This document shows, one piece after another, positions 7,179-12,371 of a stretch of DNA of 13,243 nucleotides. Below the pieces are notes generated by a model. It was not told where the DNA came from, did no database searches, and was given only the letters and a program-made list of their open reading frames with translations. The position numbers and the translations under genes were made by a program. This DNA is from Gemmatimonadota bacterium (GTDB taxonomy: Bacteria > Gemmatimonadota > Gemmatimonadetes > Gemmatimonadales > GWC2-71-9). Positions within the stretch are counted from its first letter, which is position 1, and each line of letters opens with the position of its first letter. The DNA lies in contig QHTP01000059.1 in the NCBI GenBank assembly GCA_003220855.1, positions 1 to 13,243 on the forward strand, given 5' to 3'.

Positions 7179-8434
7179 GCCCGGACCGCGGTCCGGGGCG
7201 ATGACCTCCCTGGGGGCGCCTGGACGGCATCGGCTGCCTGCGGGGCGCCGGGGCGCTCCGGCAATGGAGCGGCCGTGCTGCGGTAGTGCTCGGCCGCCGC
7301 CGCGACGCCCGCCCCCGGCGTGACCTGGATCCCGACGTCGCGCATGGCCATCTCGGCGCCGGCGATCGCGCCCAAGAGCATCAGCTCGTTCAGGTCGCCC
7401 AGGTGGCCGATGCGGAACAGCTTCCCCGCCACGCGAGCGAGCCCCGCGCCCAGGGCCAGGTTGTAGCGGCGGAACGCCACGTCGATCACCTCCGCGGCAT
7501 TCTTGCCTTCGGGCACCATGATGGCGCTCACCGTGTTCGAGTACCACTGGGGCGCCTTCGCACAGAGCTTCAGCCCCCAGGCGCGCACCGCCGCGCGCAC
7601 GCCCTCCGCCAGACGGGCATGGCGCGCGAAGATCGCCTCGAGTCCCTCTTCCATGATGATGGCGAGCGATTCCCGCAGGCCGTACAGCATCGGAATGGAG
7701 GGCGTGTACGGGAAGTATCCCGTCGCGTTCGCCTTGATCATGTCGCCGAAGTCGAAGAATACGCGCGGGCACTTGGCCTGCTCGCGCGCGGCGAGCGCCT
7801 TGGGGCTGGCGCACACGATTCCCAGACCAGCGGGCAGCATGAGGCCTTTCTGCGAGCCGGTGACGGCGAGGTCCACCTGCCACTCGTCCATCCGGAAATC
7901 GATCGACGCGATCGAGCTGACACCGTCGACGTAGAGCAGCGCCGGATGCTGGGCGGCGTCGATGGCGCGACGCACCGCACCGAGGTCGCTCGTCACGCCG
8001 GTCGCCGTTTCGTTGTGGACGATCAACACGCCTTTGATCTCATGCTGGCGGTCCTGCGACAGGATCGCCTCGATGCGGTCGACCGGCGCGCCCTCGCCCC
8101 AGTCCACGTCGATGATGTCCACCCGCATCCCATGCCGCTGCGCCAGGTCGATCCACAGGTGGCTGAACTGTCCGTAGCGGGGCGCGAGCAGACGGTCCCC
8201 AGGCGACAGCGTGTTGACGAGGGCCGCTTCCCAGCCACCGGTGCCGGTCGCGGGGAAAAGGAACGGCTGGCCGGCGGTCGTCTTGAACACGTGCGTCAGG
8301 TCGCGGAACAGACCGGTCGCCAGGTCGGGGAACGCGGACGAGCGGTGATCCTCCATCGCGCGGTTCATCGCGCGCAGGATCCGCTCGGGAACATTGGTCG
8401 GCCCTGGGACGAACAGGAAGTTACGGCCGGGCAT
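7175..8434 (-). CDS. sgaA: Serine-glyoxylate aminotransferase
   Basis: This PLP-dependent class V aminotransferase moves the amino group of serine to glyoxylate, giving hydroxypyruvate and glycine. It has 419 residues from an ATG at 8434. FVPGPTNVPERIL opens the protein (8-20). GQFSHLWIDLAQR and VHNETATGVTSDLGAV are typical of the serine-glyoxylate type. The PLP lysine is Lys196 in TGSQKGLMLPAGLG. TGYFPYTPSIPMLYGLRE and FRIGHLGDLNELMLLGA follow in the usual order, and no segment is missing. After the usual end (PGAGVAAAAEHY) there is a Pro/Ala-rich tail of about 30 residues that overlaps the region upstream of the lyase gene. It is the first gene of the operon, with a modest purine-rich ribosome site (GAGG, about 8 nt upstream). 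Confidence 0.94.
   Translation of the reverse strand: MPGRNFLFVPGPTNVPERILRAMNRAMEDHRSSAFPDLATGLFRDLTHVFKTTAGQPFLFPATGTGGWEAALVNTLSPGDRLLAPRYGQFSHLWIDLAQRHGMRVDIIDVDWGEGAPVDRIEAILSQDRQHEIKGVLIVHNETATGVTSDLGAVRRAIDAAQHPALLYVDGVSSIASIDFRMDEWQVDLAVTGSQKGLMLPAGLGIVCASPKALAAREQAKCPRVFFDFGDMIKANATGYFPYTPSIPMLYGLRESLAIIMEEGLEAIFARHARLAEGVRAAVRAWGLKLCAKAPQWYSNTVSAIMVPEGKNAAEVIDVAFRRYNLALGAGLARVAGKLFRIGHLGDLNELMLLGAIAGAEMAMRDVGIQVTPGAGVAAAAEHYRSTAAPLPERPGAPQAADAVQAPPGRSSPRTAVRA
7181..7196. repeat. 16-bp perfect palindrome next to the lyase start codon
   Basis: CCGGACCGCGGTCCGG is a perfect palindrome inside the end of the aminotransferase gene. It ends two bases before the lyase ATG (7178). In mRNA it could fold into a 6-bp hairpin with a 4-nt loop exactly where the lyase ribosome binding site should be. 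Ribosomes finishing the aminotransferase gene would open it. A functional role is inference. Confidence 0.45.
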
Positions 8435-8455
8435 GAAATCGTCCTCGACGAGAGG

Positions 8456-8488
8456 GGAAAAACAAAGCGAGAACCGGCGGCTCTCGCT
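8456..8488 (-). terminator. Intrinsic-terminator-shaped hairpin in the serine-cycle operon leader
   Basis: Reading on the minus strand, AGCGAGAGCC, a GCC loop and GGTTCTCGCT form a 10-bp stem with one G-U pair (8488-8466), followed by the U-rich run TTGTTTTT. It ends about 20 bases before the aminotransferase ATG. It is the most convincing intrinsic terminator in the window. It may stop transcripts from the helicase gene, but the small remaining gap leaves no room for a full promoter downstream. Transcripts of the operon therefore probably pass through it, making it a candidate attenuator. Confidence 0.7.
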
Positions 8489-8489
8489 T

Positions 8490-8512
8490 CGCGTATCGGG
8501 CTAAGCTACGCG
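8490..8512 (-). promoter_or_regulatory. Second hairpin just upstream of the leader terminator
   Basis: CGCGTA (8512-8507) and TACGCG (8495-8490) pair with an 11-nt loop on the minus strand. The hairpin abuts the terminator-like stem and includes the predicted -10 box (8508-8503). If transcription starts upstream of it, it could belong to an antiterminator structure; otherwise it is a DNA dyad at the promoter. I see no match to a known riboswitch. Confidence 0.3.
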
Positions 8513-8530
8513 GCGACCCCTGCACCGCAA
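8503..8530 (-). promoter_or_regulatory. Candidate promoter of the serine-cycle operon
   Basis: TTGCGG (8530-8525) and TAGCTT (8508-8503) are spaced by 16 bp on the minus strand, the same layout as the other promoters proposed here. The predicted start near 8496 would put the terminator-like hairpin only about 8 nt into the transcript. By-eye prediction; the operon could also be read from the helicase promoter. Confidence 0.4.
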
Positions 8531-8557
8531 CCACACGGATGGGTAGGGGCGGACCCC

Positions 8558-9646
8558 CTAAGGTGAGGGGCGGTAGCTTCCTACGCCGCAGACGTCGCAC
8601 CCGGAGCAGGCCACCCCGCGCTCTCCGAAATATGCGAGCAGCGTGCCGCGGCGACACCGTGGCGCCTCCACGTAGCGTCGCACCTCCGCTGCGCCATCGG
8701 TCCACGCGCAGTCGGACGGATGCCACACCAGCACGCACTCGGAGCGGCGCCCGTCCCGTCCCGCGCGACCCGCTTCCTGGTAGTAGCCCTCCAGCGCGCG
8801 AGGCGGCCCCCAATGAATCACGCGCCGCACGTCCGCCTTGTCGATCCCCATCCCGAACGCGCTCGTCGCGACCACAATTGGCGCGTGACCGCTCAGGAAG
8901 GCGCGCAGCACGCGGCGGCGCATGTCCGCGGTGAGCCCGGCGTGATAGGGGGCCGCGCGCACGCCCATGCGCAACAGCGCCCGCGTCACCAGCTCGGCGA
9001 GCCGGCGCGTCGGGGTGTACACGATGCTCGTCCCCTTCGGGACGCGCACCAGCGCGCGCAGCCGGGCGAACCGCTCGCGATCGTCTCGCACACGCTCGAC
9101 GCGAAACACGAGATTGGGCCGGTCGAACGACGTGACCAAGCGATCGAGGCGACGGTACACCGGCCTGAACTCATTGCCCCACTCGACGATGCAGTGGGCC
9201 TCATCGACGGCGAGGAGCGACACCGCGCGGCCGGCCCGCGACAGGGGTCGCACCAGAGCCGCGAGGCGCTCGGGTGCACAATACAGGATGCGAAGCTGGC
9301 CGCTCACGGCCCGGTCCAGGATCAGGCGCCGCTGGTCGGCCGTGAGCAGGCTGTTCAGGTAGGCCGCGGCGACGCCGCGGCGCCGCAGCGCCCCGACCTG
9401 GTCCTGCATCAACGAGATGAGCGGCGACACGACGAGCGTCAATCCAGGCGCCATCAGCGCGGGGAGCTGGAAGCAGAGCGACTTCCCCGCCCCGGTGGGG
9501 AGCACGGCCAGGACACTCCGGCCCGCGAGCAGCGGGCCGAGCACTTTCAGCTGGTGGACCCGGAACGCCGGATGGCCGAACCGCTCATGCAAGAGCAGAC
9601 GGGCCGTGGCCAGCCCGCCGCAAAACGGAGACGACGCCGGTGACAT
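8558..9646 (-). CDS. recQ: Short RecQ-family DNA helicase lacking motif III
   Basis: RecQ enzymes are ATP-driven 3'-5' DNA helicases in recombination and repair. The protein has 362 residues from an ATG at 9646. It shows motif 0 (FGHPAFRVHQ, 23-32), Walker A PTGAGKS (Lys55), motif Ia VVSPLISLMQDQV, LYCAPERL, DEAH (148-151) followed by the aromatic-rich loop (HCIVEWGNEFRP), FDRPNL (174-179), YHAGL, ATSAFGMGIDKADVR, motif VI QEAGRAGRDG (290-299), and a zinc site of CRR (331-333) plus CSGCDVC (347-353). VYRRL (163-167) runs directly into DRLVTSFDRPNL. The segment with motif III (ALTATAT), about 40 residues in relatives, is missing in frame. The stretch between DCAW and the zinc site also looks 20 or more residues short. 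There are no winged-helix or HRDC domains. Family is certain; helicase activity is doubtful. Confidence 0.88.
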   Translation of the reverse strand: MSPASSPFCGGLATARLLLHERFGHPAFRVHQLKVLGPLLAGRSVLAVLPTGAGKSLCFQLPALMAPGLTLVVSPLISLMQDQVGALRRRGVAAAYLNSLLTADQRRLILDRAVSGQLRILYCAPERLAALVRPLSRAGRAVSLLAVDEAHCIVEWGNEFRPVYRRLDRLVTSFDRPNLVFRVERVRDDRERFARLRALVRVPKGTSIVYTPTRRLAELVTRALLRMGVRAAPYHAGLTADMRRRVLRAFLSGHAPIVVATSAFGMGIDKADVRRVIHWGPPRALEGYYQEAGRAGRDGRRSECVLVWHPSDCAWTDGAAEVRRYVEAPRCRRGTLLAYFGERGVACSGCDVCGVGSYRPSP

Positions 9647-9664
9647 GGGCCACCAAGTAAAGCG

Positions 9665-9688
9665 GGGCCCGCGCGGTGTGCGGGGCCC
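9665..9688 (-). terminator. Weak GC-rich hairpin after the secreted-protein gene
   Basis: On the minus strand GGGCCCCGC, an ACACC loop and GCGCGGGCCC form a 9-bp stem with one bulged C, followed only by CGCTTTACTT. It lies in the 76-bp gap between the secreted-protein stop and the helicase start. It may be a weak terminator. Nothing else stands out in this gap. Confidence 0.3.
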
Positions 9689-9722
9689 GAAGCGTGCGAG
9701 CGGTGGCGAAACTACGCGGCCA

Positions 9723-10130
9723 CTACTTCACGCGCCTTGCCTTTGTCGTACCCTTCACCACATCGCCGTTCGAGCATTGCGCTTGGAACGTTCCCGTCAT
9801 GGAGTTGCCCGTGTAATGCGCGACGGTGCGCAGCGATTTCACGGTCTGCCCCGCCCGCAAGATGCTCGGATAGGGGCCGGCCTCGGTCACGATGCTGTCC
9901 CCTCCCATGGCGAGGACGCGCGTCGGGATCGCATCGCGCCCGGGGAACTTCATGGTCGCGCTCTTGCCATCAGCCGCTATGGTCAGGACGTAGGCTACCA
10001 CGACGCTGTCCTTCGGGCCGATCATCGACCTCCCGTTCCACGTGCCCGCGGGCCCGGGGGCCTGTTGTGCGCCAGCAGCCGTGACGAGCCCCACCAAGGC
10101 GGTGAAGCAGTAGCAAAGTTGACGGACCAT
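9723..10130 (-). CDS. Small secreted protein of unknown function
   Basis: The protein has 135 residues from an ATG at 10130, with AAGGA 8 nt upstream as a good ribosome site. A signal peptide is clear: MVRQ, a hydrophobic core of about 14 residues, then AGA-QQ, predicting cleavage after Ala21. The mature part of about 114 residues opens with GTWNGRSMIGPKDSVVV. It continues with alternating polar and hydrophobic strands (GKSATMKFPGRDAIPTRVL, MTGTFQAQCSNGDVV), looking like a small all-beta, lipocalin-like barrel. I recall similar proteins in Gemmatimonadota genomes but know no function. It stands alone with its own promoter, between the GroES/zinc-ribbon pair and the helicase. Confidence 0.82.
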   Translation of the reverse strand: MVRQLCYCFTALVGLVTAAGAQQAPGPAGTWNGRSMIGPKDSVVVAYVLTIAADGKSATMKFPGRDAIPTRVLAMGGDSIVTEAGPYPSILRAGQTVKSLRTVAHYTGNSMTGTFQAQCSNGDVVKGTTKARRVK

Positions 10131-10162
10131 GCACGCTTCCTTGTGAAAGGATGAAGTGCGGG

Positions 10163-10190
10163 AAGATACCCTCGGCTTCTACCGCGGCAA
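10163..10190 (-). promoter_or_regulatory. Candidate promoter of the secreted-protein gene
   Basis: TTGCCG (10190-10185) and TATCTT (10168-10163) are separated by 16 bp on the minus strand. The predicted start near 10156 would give a leader of about 26 nt containing the ribosome site AAGGA. The spacing and position fit well; prediction by eye. Confidence 0.5.
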
Positions 10191-10202
10191 GCTATGCGGC
10201 GT

Positions 10203-10520
10203 TCAGCCCTTGTCGCTCCAATCCACGCCGTAGCTCCGGCCGCACTCCTGGCACGTCACTTCCCCGGGACGCCCCGTCACGTGCTGGCGCTTGTGGCACC
10301 CCGGGCATACGAGGTGCGGCTCATGCACCACGCTCCACGCCTTGGGCCGGTCGTCGCGGATTTCGAGCGTATCCTTGGGCACGCGGACCTCGACGCGGTT
10401 GACGTCGAGCACCACCCAGGGCTTGCCGGGCTCTTCCACCACCCGGTACCACGCCCCTCGCCGCAAGCCTTCCTTTTCGGCACGATCCCCTCGGCTGCGA
10501 GCCCACCCCATGTCGCCCAT
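10203..10520 (-). CDS. Small zinc-ribbon protein
   Basis: The protein has 105 residues. The start is set at the ATG at 10520 (MGDMGWARSRGDR), 5 bp after the GroES-like stop codon; a second in-frame ATG at 10511 is possible. Residues 22-50 form a strand-rich segment (GAWYRVVEE, PWVVLDV, EVRVPKDTLEI). The C-terminus carries a zinc ribbon with CPGC (72-75) and CQEC (90-93), ending GRSYGVDWSDKG. It is probably cotranscribed with the GroES-like gene. The function is unknown; nucleic-acid or protein binding is typical of such ribbons. The longer open frame upstream of 10520 is antisense-like sequence inside the GroES-like gene. Confidence 0.75.
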   Translation of the reverse strand: MGDMGWARSRGDRAEKEGLRRGAWYRVVEEPGKPWVVLDVNRVEVRVPKDTLEIRDDRPKAWSVVHEPHLVCPGCHKRQHVTGRPGEVTCQECGRSYGVDWSDKG

Positions 10521-10525
10521 GCGCG

Positions 10526-10906
10526 TCACTCCGGTTCCTCGGTCGTGCGGTCCCGCACCAGCACGAGGATTGCCGCCTGCGGGACGACCAGATACTTGGA
10601 TCCCTCGAACGTGATCTCCACCGCCGCCTTCCGGAAGAACAGCGCATAGTCGCCCACGCCGGCCTGCATCGGCAGGTATTTCACGTCGGGTCCGTGAATC
10701 TTCCAGGGCTCGTCGTCCATGCTCGCCGGCTCGGTCATGGGTGTCCCGGGCCCGGTGGCGATGATGCGGCCCCCCTGCACCTGGCGCGCCTCGACTGCCG
10801 TGGGCGGCAGATACAGCCCAACGTTGGTGCGCTCTTCCCCCTCTTCGGGGGCGATCAGGACGCGGTCCCCGACGACGATCAAGCGCTTCGGCGCCTTGTC
10901 CGGCAT
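10526..10906 (-). CDS. GroES-like co-chaperonin
   Basis: The protein has 126 residues from an ATG at 10906. The family core is visible: VVGDRVLIAPEEGEERTNVGLYLPP (11-35) covers the first strands and the mobile loop that contacts GroEL. GGRIIATGPGTP (45-56) follows, then GVGDYALFFRKAAVEITFEGSKYLVV (83-108) closes the barrel. Usual GroES is about 95-100 residues. This one is longer because of an insert at about 57-80 (MTEPASMDDEPWKIHGPDVKY) and an acidic tail. No groEL lies next to it; a small zinc-ribbon gene follows instead. It is therefore likely an accessory GroES paralogue rather than the main groES. No Shine-Dalgarno sequence precedes the ATG, which agrees with the leaderless promoter proposed upstream. 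Confidence 0.85.
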   Translation of the reverse strand: MPDKAPKRLIVVGDRVLIAPEEGEERTNVGLYLPPTAVEARQVQGGRIIATGPGTPMTEPASMDDEPWKIHGPDVKYLPMQAGVGDYALFFRKAAVEITFEGSKYLVVPQAAILVLVRDRTTEEPE

Positions 10907-10913
10907 GGCGCTG

Positions 10914-10922
10914 AGTATACCA
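10914..10922 (-). promoter_or_regulatory. Extended -10 promoter of the GroES-like gene
   Basis: On the minus strand TGG-TATACT reads as an extended -10 element, with the hexamer TATACT at 10919-10914. It ends 7 nt before the ATG at 10906, so the transcript would begin at or within a base of the start codon. There is no convincing -35 box, and the extended element could compensate. Confidence 0.5.
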
Positions 10923-10942
10923 CTTCCCCTGGCCCGCCGGGC

Positions 10943-10960
10943 ACCCCGGGGGCCCGGGGT
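10943..10960. promoter_or_regulatory. 18-bp inverted repeat upstream of the GroES-like promoter
   Basis: ACCCCGGG, GG, CCCGGGGT is an inverted repeat with perfect 8-bp arms, about 24 bp upstream of the GroES-like -10 box. It does not match the CIRCE heat-shock operator. It could be an operator for this gene or a DNA structure in the divergent region. Confidence 0.35.
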
Positions 10961-10966
10961 CTCCGG

Positions 10967-10996
10967 TCACGTGGGGGGAACGTGATGTGGATCACG
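10967..10996. promoter_or_regulatory. CRP/FNR-like operator with three CGTGA half-sites
   Basis: CGTGAT-GTGG-ATCACG (10981-10996) is a perfect dyad containing GTGA-N6-TCAC, the core of CRP-type sites. A further reverse half-site TCACG at 10967-10971 forms a second dyad with the middle half-site. The main dyad is centred about 50 bp upstream of the predicted plus-strand transcription start. It lies between two divergent units and could serve either. The regulator is unknown. Confidence 0.45.
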
Positions 10997-11004
10997 CGCA
11001 CCGC

Positions 11005-11032
11005 TTGACAGGGCTGGGCGCCACACTATTAA
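11005..11032 (+). promoter_or_regulatory. Sigma-70-type promoter of the membrane protein/VWA unit
   Basis: A perfect TTGACA (11005-11010), a 16-bp spacer and TATTAA (11027-11032) make this the strongest promoter in the window. Transcription would start near 11039, leaving a leader of about 100 nt before the ATG at 11142. Confidence 0.65.
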
Positions 11033-11052
11033 TGCGCGCCTGTAATGCACCT

Positions 11053-11104
11053 GCCGCGGCGTCGCCGCGGCTCCGCCCACGGCGGCGCCGGTCGTCGGCG
11101 ACCG
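11053..11104 (+). promoter_or_regulatory. Structured leader: two GC-rich hairpins
   Basis: GCCGCGGC-GTC-GCCGCGGC (11053-11071) can form an 8-bp stem, and CGGTCG-TCGG-CGACCG (11089-11104) a 6-bp stem, both in the predicted 5' leader. A good ribosome site (GAGGGAG, about 11127-11133) lies beyond them. The hairpins may protect the mRNA or simply reflect high GC content. Confidence 0.35.
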
Positions 11105-11141
11105 CACTTCCCACTCCGCATCCCAGTGAGGGAGCTCAGCC

Positions 11142-12371
11142 ATGCAAGGCCCACTAGGCACCGCCCAGACCGAGCAGTGGAGCTGGATTCTCCAGACCGT
11201 CTGGGGGTGGGTCTGGGGGGGCCTGTCGTGGATCGTCGACTGGCAGGCACAGGTGTTCCGGCTGGTGATGACCGGGTCCTCGTTCTGGGAGGCGGCCGGC
11301 AAGTTTCTGCTGCTCTTCTTCCCGGCGACGGTGCTGGTCGCGGGCGTGTGGGGCACGATGGTGTCGCTCTATACCATTCCGTTCCGCTCCGGCCGAGGAC
11401 GCTTTCTGGCGGCGCTGCTCATGTCCTGGTGGGACGCGGTACGCATGGCGTGGTTCTATTGGTTCGGCCTGGCGCGCTTCCTCCTGGTGTTCGTCGGCTG
11501 GATCTGGGGCCTGCTCCGCCTCGCTGTCGGGCTGCTGTGGCGAACCCTGAAGAACCTAGTCACGTCGCCGTTCGCGATGCTCGACTCGAGCTCGCGCCAG
11601 CCGGGCGTGCCGTGGATCGCGTTCATGCTGCTGCTGTTCTGGTCCGCCATCGAGGCCACGATCTTCACGTTCACGCTGCGTCCCACGATGAGCGAGCTGC
11701 TCGCGGACCTCACGGGCTACGCGGTGAACCCGCTGGCCCTGGTGGTTCTCCTGTGGTTCTTCCTGTTCATCATCATCGGGGGCAGCTTCGCCTGTATCCA
11801 GGTGCTGAACGAGGCGATCAAGACTCGCGCCATTGGTCAGATCGTCTCGATGGTGGCGGTTGAGCTAGCGGTCGCCCTGTTCGAGGTGCTGTTCCTGTAC
11901 CGCGAGCTGATCGATGCCATCACACCGTGGCTGGCCCAGCAGGGGTTCCAGCTGGGGATCGTCGGGACCCTGGGGCTTGCCCTGCTGGGGTGGGTGGGGG
12001 TGCGTGGCATGACATGGTTCCTGTTCGGCCGCTTCGGCACGCCGGCGCTGCTCGCCATCCTGGGCCGGAAGGCGATGGAAGGGGTGGGCGCCGTGCGGGC
12101 GGCCGCGACCGCCGACGTGGAGTTCTGGCGCGGGCCGATCAACGCGCTCAAGGCCGAGCACGAGTGGTTCAAGAAGGAGGCGCAGCATCTCATGGAGCTG
12201 CTCACGTTGCCCGTGCTGCAGCTGGTGGCCGCCGGATTCAACTTCGGCACCGTGGTGATCATGGGGAAGGCGCACTTCGCCCTGCCGTTCCGGTCGCTCG
12301 ATCAGGTGCTCCACAGCACGCCCATCTTCCACACCGGCAAGACCAGCACGGTCGAGGGAGGTGCGTCATGA
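11142..12371 (+). CDS. Polytopic Trp-rich inner-membrane protein of unknown function
   Basis: The protein has 409 residues from an ATG at 11142, with GAGGGAG 7-8 nt upstream. I do not recognise the family. The N-terminus is rich in tryptophan (W13, W15, W21, W23, W25, W30, W34) and looks like an amphipathic or membrane-surface helix. By eye there are about six membrane segments: 54-78, 102-133 (perhaps two), 157-177, 197-222, 231-254 and 270-288. After the last one come a basic patch (GRKAMEGV) and a charged, soluble-looking helix (about 317-350), then a C-terminal tail with one more hydrophobic stretch (354-375). There is no signal peptide or catalytic motif. The stop overlaps the start of the VWA lipoprotein gene (ATGA), so the two products are probably made in step and may form one envelope complex. 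Confidence 0.85.
   Translation: MQGPLGTAQTEQWSWILQTVWGWVWGGLSWIVDWQAQVFRLVMTGSSFWEAAGKFLLLFFPATVLVAGVWGTMVSLYTIPFRSGRGRFLAALLMSWWDAVRMAWFYWFGLARFLLVFVGWIWGLLRLAVGLLWRTLKNLVTSPFAMLDSSSRQPGVPWIAFMLLLFWSAIEATIFTFTLRPTMSELLADLTGYAVNPLALVVLLWFFLFIIIGGSFACIQVLNEAIKTRAIGQIVSMVAVELAVALFEVLFLYRELIDAITPWLAQQGFQLGIVGTLGLALLGWVGVRGMTWFLFGRFGTPALLAILGRKAMEGVGAVRAAATADVEFWRGPINALKAEHEWFKKEAQHLMELLTLPVLQLVAAGFNFGTVVIMGKAHFALPFRSLDQVLHSTPIFHTGKTSTVEGGAS

Noticed and set aside
6202..7230. Upstream extension of the malate thiokinase beta frame to 7230
   Set aside because: This part lies within the lyase gene in another frame; homologues start at the DIHEYQAKELL motif, so the GTG at 6201 is the start.
8435..8557. 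Glycine or other known riboswitch in the serine-cycle operon leader
   Set aside because: The leader downstream of the predicted transcription start is too short, and I could not find the conserved core segments of a glycine riboswitch.
7286..8566. Plus-strand open frame (426 codons) opposite the aminotransferase gene
   Set aside because: It mirrors the aminotransferase gene, has no family motif and no ribosome site; it is an antisense shadow.
10521..10970. Extension of the zinc-ribbon frame upstream through the GroES-like gene
   Set aside because: It is out of frame within the GroES-like coding region and low in complexity; the ATG at 10520 gives a compact protein 5 bp after the previous stop.
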